NCBI GenBank assembly: GCA_949130485.1 | Contig: OX422183.1 | Coordinates: forward strand, 20,057,934 to 20,121,933 | Reading direction: 5' to 3' | Length of the DNA stretch: 64,000 bases | DNA from: Agelas oroides | Lineage: Eukaryota; Porifera; Demospongiae; Agelasida; Agelasidae | Shown: piece after piece, positions 1 to 11,124 of the stretch | How the letters are laid out: each line of letters begins with the position of its first letter | Numbering within the stretch: position 1 is the first letter of the stretch | Translations under genes and position numbers: made by a program | The notes under the pieces: generated by a model | Database searches by the model: none | Seen by the model: only the letters and a program-made list of their open reading frames with translations | Told to the model about the DNA's origin: nothing

Positions 1-1828
1 TGCTGGTAAATTCTGCAGTTGCTGTACTGCACTGTAGGAGGGGGTAGAAGGCATCAAACTTTCACTAGTACTGTTGGTGGTCTTCAAAGGTATAATAAAG
101 GGATCATACATGTATGAAAGTTTTGTACATTTGATTGTTACGACATCTTGCCAGCATTGAAGCAAGAAGTACAGTTTGATGCTCATGAGTTCCATCTTGC
201 ATTAGTTTCGAGTTTGATGAGGAAGGCTGAGTAAGCTGTAGCTCTGTCCAGATCTGGTGTGTAACAGCTATTGAGAAGAGAATAGTTATGAAAAAGAACA
301 GAAGAGTAAGGTAGTAAACAAGCTACTGAGAGCTGCATTCACTGATACAGTGGTGTGATCAGTGTGGAGAACTACCATTATTTACAATTTTCTCTGTAAA
401 ATTTGAAACCGGTCGGAATTTACCACTAGTACTAAAAATAGTAACACGTACTGGGCATGCTGCACTGCATAGACATAGTGCATTGTTGCTAAGCACGTGT
501 GTGTTCTATTTTTAGTACAGCTCAATAATTTTGACCGGACTACGGGCTTCTATTGGAGTTACATGATCTTACTCAAGCCGCCCATTCTTGCGCCTTGATA
601 CAGGTAGATTAATGTCGCAATAATATCTTCAAGTGATCAATGTTACTGTAACAATGGATAACTGGAACATAGTCTATTTATCGCTATCAACAGGTGATCC
701 CCAAACAACAATGTTAAGATTGATCCATCCTGGGGTTTCATGACAGCAAACTGTCAACGTTAATACTCGCCAGATCACTTTGCCTTCCTTCACAGAATTT
801 TGTTATGGTACATACCTATGTATAAGTGCATGAGGCTTTTTAACTTGGTTGATTCACAATCTCATTGGTAATTTCCTAAAGTAGATGCATGCAATATGGG
901 CACAATACTAATGGTTTGGAAAAGATGTGTCACGCTGCCATATATAGTAGCATGCAGATCGATATGAATCTACAAACGTTGCTAATTCATCTAAAGTGTA
1001 GGCAATTATGTAAAACTGATAAGATAAAACTGAGCTGAGGATATTATAGATCCCACTTACCCCAACATGCAGCTCAACAGTCAGCTCACCAATGCTCACA
1101 AGTGATATTTCCCAACATTAAATACAGGCCATTGTACCCAATGTTTAAAATGAATGCAGCCCTTAGTAGCTTGCTACTAAAAGTAGTATCATTTAAGTTT
1201 GATGCTAGTGATGGAGTACTGTGCCCCTTCTGCAGTGCTCTGAGTATAAGCAACACTGCAGAATTTACTAGCATAATAATGATCGATGAAAATTTGCAAC
1301 TTATAGTAAGTCTTGCAGTAGTGTTCTCTAATGAATTTGCAGTTGCCAAGACTACATTGTGGTCATGAGTGGAAAACTGTTGATTGCGACAGGGAGGAGT
1401 GATTAATAAACATGCACTGAAGGACAGTACTACTGTGTTAGAGATCCAGCAGGGAGCATGCTACAGTTGTTCAGAAACAAAAAAGTAACATTCACTTTTT
1501 ACACCACCAGCCCTATCAACTGGGGTATATAATGGGAAGAGCTGCCACATCTTCTGTAAGAGACTTGCTGCAATGTTGAGTGAGAAGAGAGACAGCCATA
1601 CAGCAAAATGATGGGGTGGATATGTTGCCACTTGAGCTTTGCCATGCTAAGAGCCTCTGTTATGTCTATCTGGGAGTTAGATCTTCTGCAAACATGCCTG
1701 GAAATGCAGCTCTGTGTGAGCCATTGATCTTCAGTCAGAACGTCCAAGCATGAACGCTGCACCTTTTTGTAAACATTCTAGATATAGATACACTCAAAGT
1801 CTTAAAAGATTTTACATCCTATACTTGA

Positions 1829-2013
1829 CTGTAAATTTCTTGATTACTCCAGCCACTGAAACTTTTATTTTTCAGTAACTATGCATGGCTAGAGTAATCA
1901 AGAAATTCACAATCATGAGCCATCCTAGCCACACAGTTACCATCACCAAAATAAATGTTTCATTGGCTAGGCCTAGAGTAATCAAGAAATTTACAGTCAT
2001 CAGCCATCCTAGC
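1829..2013. repeat. Short inverted/direct repeat cluster
   Basis: The word 'agagtaatcaagaaatt' occurs at about 1889 and 1976 in the same orientation, followed each time by 'catcctagccacac', and its reverse complement lies at 1833-1855. Two direct copies and one inverted copy suggest a small MITE-like repeat with an internal duplication. Confidence 0.5.
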
Positions 2014-2072
2014 CACACCAGGACTTTTCTCATATACCTCTACTTATTTGCAACTGGTTGCTGTACGTAAGT

Positions 2073-2270
2073 CAGCCTCGTTCCCAGCTTCCCTTCGCTT
2101 GCAGTTACAAAAAAGATCTGCAGTGGCCCAGGGGTTAAAGTCAAGCCTGATGACACGGAAGTATACGTATTTCCGTAAAAACCGCGTCCAAATTCGCGTC
2201 ATGCCCGCTCGCTTGTGTACTCTCGCTTCCAGACCAATGACCGTGGTCTTTGGTCTGGGAACGAGACTAG
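2073..2270. repeat. Fold-back element, CAGCCTCGTTCCCAG family
   Basis: Starts with CAGCCTCGTTCCCAG and ends with CTGGGAACGAGACTAG, the inverted counterpart. It sits 76 bp upstream of the first start codon of gene A, so it may overlap promoter sequence. Other members of the family lie at 23501, 30298, 30606 and 60811. Confidence 0.55.
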
Positions 2271-2346
2271 CAAACGAAGCCGAGTCAAGTCGATTGATCG
2301 CACGTGAACGGTGTGAAGGCAAATCACAGCTATATAGTCGGCGAGG

Positions 2347-2488
2347 ATGAGACCGCTGTTGCCGCCTTGTAAGTACTTAGTCATAACGAGTAGCTGTTCA
2401 AGATGATTGCCCCATGCAGGTGCTTTCATTAAATGAATACTTTCCTCAGCTGCTGCTTTATTCTGCTTCACTGTTCTGCAATGTGCAG
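2347..2488 (+). CDS. Gene A leader exons 1 and 2 (signal peptide)
   Basis: Exon 1 is ATG plus 19 nt ending at 2368 before gtaagt; exon 2 is 39 nt (2450-2488) between cag and gtgaga. Joined in phase 1 they encode MRPLLPPSAALFCFTVLQCA, a typical n-region, hydrophobic core and small-residue cleavage site. The start was chosen because the same two-exon leader precedes every unit of the array. Confidence 0.8.
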
Positions 2489-5400
2489 GTGAGATATTAA
2501 ACCATCAATGTGTACGGTACTACCGTGAGTTAGATTGTGCCCAACTTAATAACTGTTCTTCCAGGTAGATAATAATTTTTGATGTGACTTCATGGCACAG
2601 TAGTGTTGTGCTCTCCTCAGCAATTGGTTTGGGAGCAATTGTTGTCGCTACAGAATACTGTGGATGAGTAGTGGGAATGAAGTAACATGTTTCAGGTTCC
2701 ACATGACTGTATATTCATGATACAGTCCTTACGCAGTGTTACATACCACCCTTTGGCCCATCAAATTTTTAGAACGGGCCTGGGAACGAGGCTATAGTAT
2801 TACATCACAGCTAATGGTTAGCATGCACAATGTGAAGCTCTAATGTGGTATATTATGATGGACCTTCAAGCTCCCAGATTAGTCATTGTAGGCGGGTTCC
2901 TTTCAGCAGTAAGAAAAGTTCAGGGGAAGATGATCAATGAGAAAATAGCTAAATTCTGAAACTGTTTACATATAGCACTAAGCGATTTATAAAGACACAT
3001 AGCAATAGTGTTTCAAAAGTGCTAAAGTGCATGGCTTACAAAGCAGTTGTATAAACACACCAACAAGGTTTGAAAGGTGCTTTATGTAAACTATGTAGTA
3101 GAAGGTTTTATAGAGTTTGGTAACAAACAAAGTAGTTTTGTGATCCAGATGTCAAAGCATAATCAAGTAGCACTGAGAACATTCATATGTTGGCATTACA
3201 CAAGTAGAAGGGAAATACACACACGGTCTGTGATCCAAGGTATTGACTATTGAAGAGTAGTGAGAACAAGTAACAAACCGCCATTGGCAACTTGATAAGC
3301 CTCTTATAGCAAGCCTGGTGCAGCAGGTCAGGCTGCCTAGGCATTGGCCTGACCACTTGTTTCTTTGACCACCATTTTGTTTTCTCTGAGCACACGAAAT
3401 TTAAGTACAAGGCTTCTTGCAAAGCAAATTATCATGACTCTGGCACTTTGCGTTTTAACATACACTTTGCATTTTGACATACAGGCTTCTTTGTCTTCGT
3501 TGAATTTTGTTGACAGTTTACCCTCGGAATGGCCTAGTGTTGTGTGTCTCAGAATGGCCTAGTGTTGTGCCTGCACACACAGACACACGTGTGCAGGCAT
3601 GCTGGCAAAATGCACATTTTAACCTGGAAACACTGACCTGGCCTGGCCACTCAAATGCTGTTCGCTGGTTACCACTCACCAACATCTCACTCCAATGTGG
3701 ATCTTCAAAAACGTTTGTATAGCAATGTGGATGAATCTAGCTATCTATAGCTGTCTTCTCTCCTTCCATTTTCCTTTGTACACACTGGTATGTACGTATT
3801 TATCCTATATTCTATTTCAGGTGATGTTGCTGGGCGGTTTACTGCAGCTCCTCCTACCTGTCTTGGTGATACTTTCACCTTCAGATGTGCTGTTACTGGA
3901 AACATGAGTGGATTCACCATCTGGAGAGTGGGTGGAAGTAGTGAGTGCCCAGTGCTACATAGATCAAATGGCTTCTCTATTTGTGGACCAAGCAATGCCT
4001 TCACAGCAAGGTCCGGGACTAGGTTTGGAACAAGTGGTCCTTCCTACTCATCAACACTGAGTGGCACTGCAACCCCTGCACTGGATGGTACACTAGTTGA
4101 GTGCTTTGGACCAGCCAACACTGTGGACCCAGGGAACAGGGTTGGTGGCAGATTCCTTAAGATATTAGGTCAGTGAACTTCCATCTGCTGCACACTTTTG
4201 TGATACCATACTGGATGGTATCCTTGAGGTTGTCGTGCATTGTTGGTAGCCATTATAGTGTTTAGAATGAGAGAAACTCACTTAAATCACTCAGCATGGA
4301 TTTGTCAAGTCCTAATAAAGAAAAAATTTCTGTCAATCCCAATCTGCTGAAACATACTGAGTTGCTGCTGTGTGCGAGACTGAAGCATTCAGTACCTGGT
4401 CGTTTTCCAGTGGTTGTCAGCTCTCTATTTTTACCTCATAACATCAAACATATGTCTTTATTGCACTGCACTTTGTTTGTGATGACCACTTACGAATACA
4501 TACATTGGTAGACATGATCAACTTCATCAGAAGCACCAAACTAAGATCATTCACACTTGCAGGTGTGTAAGACACCAAATCAAACATACTTGGAACTGCA
4601 TGTTTCAAGAAGTTCCACTTATGAACTGATTGGTGTGTTAGATGTCAACCCAGAATGTCAAGTCAGTTTCATTTGTTGTTAAATGTTTCACTGCCGACTA
4701 AAAGGCTGCTGAAGCAGCACAGGTAACAAAAGTGTAGCTGCATTCATACACCTGTTAGCAGATTGATCACACTCACCCCATGATAATAATCTTGCATTAT
4801 TTTAGGTTGTCAGAGCAAAGTTTACCTCACCTCTCTCTTCAGATCCCTCTTCATATTAGTATAGGTAATAGCACAGTTTACTGTGGTATTTGGGATTAAT
4901 AGCACGAGTAATGCCCTAAATAGCATGAGGCAAAGCCGAATTACAAATGCTATTAATCTCAAATTCCACAGTAAACTGTGTTATTATTATAATATAACTA
5001 TAAACTGTCCTATAGTTTACAGGTAAACAATATCGTTTTTTGCTATAAACTCTGCTATAATTTACAAGTAAACAATGTCAGTGTACTTTTATGCACATTT
5101 ACCAATCAAATTAGTATTACAACTTAGACAGCTAACTGAGCAATCTGATTGGTTCATTTACAATGCTATTTCATAAACTGTGCTATTTCGCACTATTTCA
5201 CAGAAAATAGTCTACGAACATTTATGTGTGTGAAACTGTTAAATATACTATTAATATCAAAATTTATGAATTATAGTAGAAGTTGTTCATGTTCATTTGA
5301 TAATTTTGTTTTTGACATTACTCAATCATTTATTCCTTCAGGTCCCCCCTCTATGCCCACCCTCTCCTGTGTTGACCTCTCTGGAGATGTCACTAGTGGA

Positions 5401-8400
5401 GCTGTGAATGTTACTATGAGCTGGACACTGAGTGGTGGAGACAGTGCTGATTTCTACCTCATCAACATTACCACCAACGCTCCCCAGACCCCATATGGGG
5501 GACTTCTGAACATCACCACTGCCTGTGTCACACAACAGGAACTGACTGGTTTCATGACAGGCTATGAGTACAACATCACAGTACGTTGTGTCAACTGTGG
5601 GAGTCAGGAGGGGAGGGAGAGTGAGCACCTGACAATCAGACCTCAAGGTATATTGATTGTTTGACAATGATGGTCAAGTTTAAGTCAGCAGATCAAAGCT
5701 ATTGAGCGATCTTTTTGATCACAAGTGCACTGTAGAGCTGTTGTTTATGTGGGTAAAAATGCTTGTGATGTGATGGCCTGTTAGCAGAAATATTAATGGT
5801 TTCTAACATCATGTTTCAAACATAAGACTTCATCCATAAGGTCATGCATTGTCGTCTAAAAAATCCTGCAAATGTTTGAGCTCCATAAAAGTAATGATAC
5901 ATAATTACCAGTATCCTTGATTCGACACCTGATTTGAGCCCCCTCAAGTGTTAGAGGTGCTTTGTTTTTGTGTACATAACTTGTGTGACCATGGACAATC
6001 ATCAAAACTTCCTGTTTACATCTGTGTATCACTACATGATATCTCCCATGCCCTACAGTACCTTACCCTCCTGCTAACTGTGCAAGTACTATCACCTATA
6101 GCCACTCAACAGTAATGCTACTGTCCATTCACACCATCTGGGATACAGTGCCAGTAAGTCAACATAATGCAATATCGACTAGGCTGTATGATGGTTTCAC
6201 ATCTGTAGCAGTTCAGTTCTGGAGACAGAACTATGAATAGCTTAAACTGAATGGGCAGTGAATGCACATCAGCACTAGTTTGCAATGTCTGTTGTTTATG
6301 GAATGCCCAAATACCCATTAAGGTGGTAGTTCAACCTTCTGGCCTGAGCAACTAGTTGTAAGAAGTGCATTCTTTCCACACCCAACTTATTCTTTTGTGG
6401 TAATATTTTGAAGCTATAAGGCTGCTCTGTTTGAGTATCTGGATTGTTGTTCTTCAATTGATGGTGGTCAGAAAATTGTGAAAAAATAAGCTAAAAATTG
6501 TTTTCTATTGTTCTATTTGTGGCGTCGTATGCTTGTGGTACAGCGTAACCAATGAGATTGCACTCCAGCTAATGAAGCTGTTACTACACATGTATGTTCC
6601 CTTCTTGTCCATGTAACATGGGCACAGTAGGCACGGAAACATAACTAAACTGTATGGCCCCGTTTAGTGATTCACTGTTGCTAATTAATTTGTATGTATA
6701 AGTGGGGAGTGGCATTATGCACGTATTGTATGTATGTTAACATGCTACTCAAGCTCACTCAGGGGAAGCACTTTTATTTATGCACGTTAGGGTACCTATA
6801 TCCTCCCACAAGTTGCTGAACATTAAGTAACATCTGCCTATAGTGTCATTTGTGAGTAATATTCATCGTTGCTGATAAATTGTATATACCATGCAACATC
6901 CAGAAGCCGAAAGACTGCATGCATAGAAGACAAATTTTCACCAGTTGATTATTTATTTCATTATCAATAACTTTACATGTTATATATAGTTACCATGCAG
7001 TTGACACAGTTAGTTGTGCTGCTATAACCTACGCTTTCTTTAGTTACCTATGTTTTTTTTAGGTACGTACTTGTGAATTCGATTGGATCTTTCACTCTAA
7101 AGCTTTGATCACCACACATGCCTCTTTACCTAAGTGAACATATACACTACTATAGTCTGGTACAGATGAGTGTCCAGAGTTTCATGTATGCCGGCTCTCT
7201 GCCACATCATGCAGAGTTATTGACCATAAGGAATGGACAATACTGATACACTGTGTTGTGAGTGGGTCACAGTTTGTTACTGCCTAAATATGGTTGTGGT
7301 CCTGTGACTACACTTCTAATTTGCTGTGACCCTGGAACACTATGTTAAGCTACTTTCTGCGGTATGCAAAGTTACCAAACCCAGTTGTAAGTATATGTGA
7401 CGCACCTACGGGAGTGACCACCCCTAGTGTTAAATAGGAAAGTGCTGGAATGTGGATAATAGGTTTCCATTATAGGTATTGCTGTAAATGGCAGATTTTA
7501 CCAGAAAGCAGACCAACCAGAAAAAAAAAATCACTTAGCTTCATTTTGTGCATTTTCACCTTTGCTGCCTCCTTCCCTCCAGAACCCAGTGGACCCGTGT
7601 CCAGGTATAAGTGGGGACATCACACAGTACCAGATCAGTTTCCAGACTGGGTCTGTTGTGGTTGCTGAGAATGTGACCATTGCTGAGTGCACAGCTGGGA
7701 GGTGTAGCCACACCTTTGAGCCACCCTCAAATCCTCCCTCAAGCTATGACAGTGTGTCAGTGGCTGCTGAGAATGTGGTGGGAGTGGGAGCTGCAAGAAC
7801 ATGTACAACACAAACCATCAGTGAGTTAAATTTGATCATGTTACAATACCATTGGCATAGCTGCCAAGGTGGGAAGAGCTTCAGGAGTCAGACTGCAACA
7901 GTGTTTGTGATAGTAGATCCAGTGATTGAAGAACGAAGCGGGCAAGAATGGAGATTGCTGTGCACATAGTATGTAGTTGGCTGTGCACATAGTGGCTGTG
8001 GGCGTAGCGAACAGCATTGTAGGGGGGTCTGGGGGCATGCCCCCCCCCCCCCCCCCCCCAGAAAAATTTTTAAATTTAGAGTGCTTCTGAGGCAACTACA
8101 CACAATCTACAGTCTTTAGTAAGGTTTTATACCTTTCCAGTAATGGTCAGGAAGCACTCTCGTTGCATCCTGGCAATACTGCTCGCAAACTTCGCAACCC
8201 GTATTGTGTCTTCAGTAAAATTAGATGATCAGAACAGTGGAGGAACATCTCTGCATGGTTGCTCTTGCTTTTGTCCCCTGTCCTGGAAGGATTGAGTCAT
8301 GCAAAATGTACACCTCGCGTACTACCTAGGCTAAGGGTCAAAAATGCGGCTGCTCTGCCTATAAGCTTAATCTTGTTGGTGTTATGTGCATAGTACAAAT

Positions 8401-10034
8401 TACATTACTTGAAACTACTGTAGATAGGGAAATTTCGCCTTAAAAATATTTTCGTTGGTGCATGTGCCAGAGTGACAAAAATTAAATGTGCGAAAAATTA
8501 AAATACATAGATATGCTACATTGTGGAACTATTGAGCGACACAATTAAAACGTGAATTATTTTTACCGTTAAAATTTCCCTATCTACGGTGCATGTTTGA
8601 GGAATGCTAAAGTGAACATCTCCATGCCATGACATGTCAACTCTGTAGACCATCTATGTTGTTGAGCTCAAATGTTGTGGTGAAGAGTACCTAATCTGAA
8701 GCACTCATTTTCACCATGGTTCTGTTTGTGAGCCTGATATGAAACTAGCCTTTCTTGAAGATTCATGAATTATTATACTTGGTCGTGCAGGCACATCTAA
8801 CAACCTCCTAACTGGAGAAGTAGTGAATGTGAGCTCTCCTGTTGATGCTCAGCTGCAGTGCTCATTTCTATCTGCATGGGTTCACTGGCTCTGCTCACTG
8901 TACAGTCCAGTATGGGACTGACTCAACCTACATGAACCTGCTGTACTCTTCTGAGTCCACTGAGACTGGTACAGCAGGGGACACTGTCAGTGTGATAATG
9001 AGGGAGCGACTCAACTCCTCAACTGTGTACTACTACACTGTGTCTGCAGTTAGTGGAGGTGTGACCGTAATAGTGCAAGGGACCTTCACAACACCACAGT
9101 ACAGTAAGTGCTATGTGTTGAACCAAGCCTTGCTCCTAGCATATCTCACCATTAAAGAATCATAAACTGGAGTGACTTGGGAGTGAGATTAACCAATGTC
9201 ACATTATGGAAAAACTAATTATGGTTCTCTTTATGATTGTATGATGTGTCCTTATTGCTTCTTTTTTTTTCGAAACAGACTGTCCCCTGAGTGAACTACA
9301 GATGGCAGGGCCCCCTCCAGATGACAAATATCCACAATGTCACCAAGACCAGGACGCAGAAACTTCCATTACCATACCCAATGGTGTTGTCAATGTGACC
9401 TGCTACAGTGGGAGGCAGTTTGTGTCTGTGGCCTCCCATGTGTGTGATGAGGGCTACCAACCTAATGCAACCTCCAGTGTACGAGTGTGCAGGGACAATG
9501 GAGTGTGGTCTGGAACTACCATAGTCTGTGGTGAGTGATGGTGTCTGTAACTGGATGGTATGTGCTTATGGAGGTGTCTCTTCTTGTTCTAGTGTATACA
9601 TGTATGTTGATGTCATATCTGCCCTGTGTAGATTATAATAGCAAGATGTCAACATAACCATCTGGGAAGTGGTGACTCTTATTACCAAAGTAGTTTACTA
9701 AGTGCTTTATATAATTCCTGCAGACAATGTACAGACTACCTGTAGCACATGTCCTGCTGTGGAGATTGCGACAGCAGTTGCTGGCACCATTGCACTTGCC
9801 GTTGGAGTCCTGGCTGGATTTGTAGCTGGAGTTCTAGTCTACCACTGCATCAGCAACCACCAATCACAGAGCTCCAAGCCTGAGCCATCCTCCCACCAAC
9901 AGCAGCAAGCAAGTCCAGTTTATGAACAGGTGCCTGCAGAGAAGAAGCTTCAACTGAGAGAGAATGTGGCCTATGGGCCAGTGCAGAGCATTGAACTGAG
10001 AACAAATCAAGCATATGAGCATATGCAGCACTGA
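2347..10034 (+). CDS. Receptor gene A: Ig-FN3-FN3-FN3-Sushi-TM, frameshifted in exon 7
   Basis: Nine exons: 2347-2368, 2450-2488, 3821-4168, 5342-5647, 6059-6153, 7583-7820, 8791-9103, 9279-9530, 9724-10034. All have GT-AG borders and matching phases. Exons 1-2 give a 20-residue signal peptide (starts MRPLLPP, ends LQCA); then an Ig-like domain (about 21-136), FN3 (137-238), FN3 (239-349), a third FN3-like domain, Sushi, transmembrane helix and tail. The sum of exons is 1924 nt, 4 more than 640 codons; the extra 4 nt lie in exon 7 and create TGA at 8919-8921, predicting a 392-residue product without Sushi or membrane anchor. Presumed cell-surface recognition receptor by architecture; the ligand is unknown. 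It may be a recent pseudogene, a soluble form or a null allele. Confidence 0.8.
3821..4168 (+). CDS. Gene A exon 3: type-1 Ig-like domain
   Basis: 116 codons, phase 1-1. Core Ig landmarks are a B-strand Cys in TFTFRCAVTG, a Trp in TIWRVGG and an F-strand Cys in GTLVECFGP. Closest within the window to the exon of gene E (shared FSICGP and NTVDPxNRV-like ends). Confidence 0.8.
4866..4986. repeat. Palindromic MITE in intron 3 of gene A
   Basis: Begins taatagcacagtttactgtgg and ends with its inverted counterpart. The same element lies at the same intron position in gene E (45838-45973), so it inserted before A and E separated. Confidence 0.65.
5342..5647 (+). CDS. Gene A exon 4: first FN3 domain
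   Basis: 102 codons, phase 1-1. FN3 hallmarks are VTMSWTLSGG (the B/C strand Trp) and YEYNITVRCVNCG (F strand), then SEHLTIRPQG. It carries the extra Thr-Ser after SGDV that only A and E share. Several N-glycosylation sequons (NVT, NIT). Confidence 0.8.
6059..6153 (+). CDS. Gene A exon 5: N-terminal half of second FN3
   Basis: 95 nt, enters in phase 1 and leaves in phase 0 before gtaagt. It encodes VPYPPANC... ending SIHTIWDTVP, with the conserved Cys and the WDTVP end seen in B (15136), C (25335) and D (37232). It is much more diverged than exon 6, and its homologue is missing in E. Confidence 0.75.
7583..7820 (+). CDS. Gene A exon 6: C-terminal half of second FN3
   Basis: 238 nt, phase 0 in and phase 1 out. 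It encodes NPVDPCPGISGDITQYQISF, then a conserved block ending SVSVAAENVVGVGAARTCTT, which has the FN3 F-G strand pattern. It is nearly identical to exon 6 of B and E. Confidence 0.8.
8036..8060. repeat. Poly-C tract
   Basis: A run of about 19 C residues follows ggggcatg inside a decayed element that resembles the GGGGGAGCAT-CCCC core of the hAT-like MITEs at 17408 and 22039. Length is likely unstable between individuals or assemblies. Confidence 0.6.
8417..8590. mobile_element. MITE with GTAGATAGGGAAATTT termini
   Basis: The left end TGTAGATAGGGAAATTTCG and the right end AAATTTCCCTATCTACGG are inverted repeats of about 17 bp. The ends resemble the TA-flanked MITE at 10335, so it is probably an older relative. 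It lies in intron 6 of gene A. Confidence 0.6.
8791..9103 (+). CDS. Gene A exon 7: third FN3-like domain with 4-nt frameshift
   Basis: The intact paralogue exon in C, D and E is 309 nt; this one is 313 nt. The extra GCAT lies in ctatctGCATgggttcactgg, where the others read ctatctgggttc. The frame entering from exon 6 reaches TGA at 8919-8921. The downstream frame (FTGSAHCTVQYGTD, later YYYTVSAVSGG) is still open to the donor gtaagt, so the break looks young. Confidence 0.8.
9279..9530 (+). CDS. Gene A exon 8: Sushi/CCP domain
   Basis: 84 codons, phase 1-1. Sushi landmarks are VVNVTCYSG, SHVCDEGYQP, VRVCRDNGVWSG and a terminal VCG; the GY and the W before the last Cys are typical of complement control protein modules. 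The domain probably forms the membrane-proximal stem. Confidence 0.85.
9724..10034 (+). CDS. Gene A exon 9: stalk, transmembrane helix, tyrosine tail
   Basis: Encodes DNVQTTCSTCPAVE, a hydrophobic helix of about 27 residues (ATAVAGTIALAVGVL onward), a basic/Gln-rich juxtamembrane stretch (SSHQQQQ) and three tyrosine motifs: VYEQV, VAYGPV and AYEHM. VAYGPV fits the ITIM consensus (V/I/L/S)xYxx(V/I/L). Stop at 10032-10034. Because of the exon 7 frameshift this exon would not be translated from a standard transcript. Confidence 0.8.
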
Positions 10035-10974
10035 TTTGTTTTTGTAAAGCATTTATTATCAATTGTCACATGATCACTCTGAAGTTTCCAGGGAGTGAAA
10101 GCATCAGTATAAAGTAGATGCTTACTGTTTTCATACTGAACTAGTTGTAGCTAGTTTAGTTACAAGAGTTTAAACTTTTAGTTTGTTTACATAATTGTTC
10201 TTGTCGAGTAAGCTACTTCACTTCTAATCTAATCTAAACAGTGTTCAACATGGTTGTTTTGAGGATTTTAGTTTGTGACAATCATAATTCTCCAAGGAAT
10301 AGCCTTTGTATAGGATGAGAGGAAATCCAGCCAATACCGTATAGCGGGAAATTTTCGCTGGTGCAAATTTTCGCGGAAAAGCGTCCAGGCTCTTCAGAAG
10401 AAATTTTCGCGGTTTTTATTTTCGCGGAACGCGGGACGCTCTGACCACACCCCTACCGGCGATGCGACATCTTTGGAGCGTCTCTTACGGTTTCGTTGGT
10501 ATTTTGTACAGTAGGAGGCTGATTCTTCTTTACAGCAACCATTTAGAGGGCCGACAGACTGTAGAGAACCATCATGTTCACATCGGTACTCGACGTACGC
10601 ACGTAATGACGTCATCAATTTCCGTCCTAGTTAATTTTTTCGCGGTTTTTATTTTCGCGGAAGCAGGTCTGTCCGCGAAAATCGCGAAAATTTGCACCCA
10701 GCGAAAATTTCCCGCTATACGGTAGTTGCAGTCGCGTAACAAAACGAAGGTTTGGGAACGAAACCTTGACTACATAGGAATCAGACTGAATGCAGTAAAC
10801 AAGTACCATGGGTATTATAAGCTTTGTTGTTGTTGTAAATGTGTGCTTATGTCAATACTAATGTAAGCAGAAAACTGATTTCTATGTATTTTTTCTGCTC
10901 TGAAACTGTTGACTTCGCTATTCTATGTGAGGAGATTTAGGCACGTGAAGGCAAGTGATCACATCTCTACTAGG
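10035..10974. other. Intergenic A-B with MITE; paralogous copy at 42588-43089
   Basis: Holds the 3' flank of A and the 5' flank of B. The same order of sequence, without the MITE, is found between the orphan tail exon and gene E. No gene was seen. Confidence 0.7.
10335..10724. mobile_element. TA-flanked MITE with 40-bp inverted repeats
   Basis: Termini CCGTATAGCGGGAAATTTTC and its inverse, with repeated internal TTTTCGCGG words. It is flanked by TA on both sides, and the paralogous empty site near 42836 reads ccagccatTAgttggag. TA duplication and size suggest a non-autonomous Tc1/mariner-type element. Confidence 0.8.
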
Positions 10975-11124
10975 ATGAGACTGCTGGTGTCTGGTAATTA
11001 AGTATTTAGTCTACATACTGCTTAAATAGTGGCTGTTTAAGATCAACTGCCCCAGGCACATTATTTTGGGTGAATATTTCCACAGCTGCTGTTTTATTCT
11101 CCTTCACTATTCTGCAATGTGCAG
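10975..11124 (+). CDS. Gene B leader exons 1 and 2
   Basis: 19-nt exon 10975-10993 (ATG AGA CTG CTG GTG TCT G) and 39-nt exon 11086-11124. Flanking sequence (ggagatttaggcacgtgaag upstream) is shared with gene E at 43040-43090, marking leader class 1. Confidence 0.8.

Larger units (their letters stand above)
1..2346. other. Upstream region without a supported gene
   Basis: No exon of the receptor family and no other recognisable protein is visible. Sequence at 1-345 (plus) resembles 1090-1360 read on the minus strand, for example the shared words around 'gtaaattctgcag' and 'gctgcattca', so the two look like an old inverted duplicate of an unknown repeat. A minus-strand open frame of 87 codons at 1086-1349 lies in this repeat but has no motif I recognise. 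Confidence 0.5.

Noticed and set aside
5338..5667. 109-codon minus-strand frame, with similar ones opposite every FN3 and Ig exon
   Set aside because: They are shadows antisense to the conserved exons; the plus-strand reading has domain motifs and splice sites.
6318..7100. Possible TTAA element starting TTAAGGTGGTAGTTCAACC
   Set aside because: Only the left end is recognisable; no matching right end with TTAA was found in the following 800 bp.
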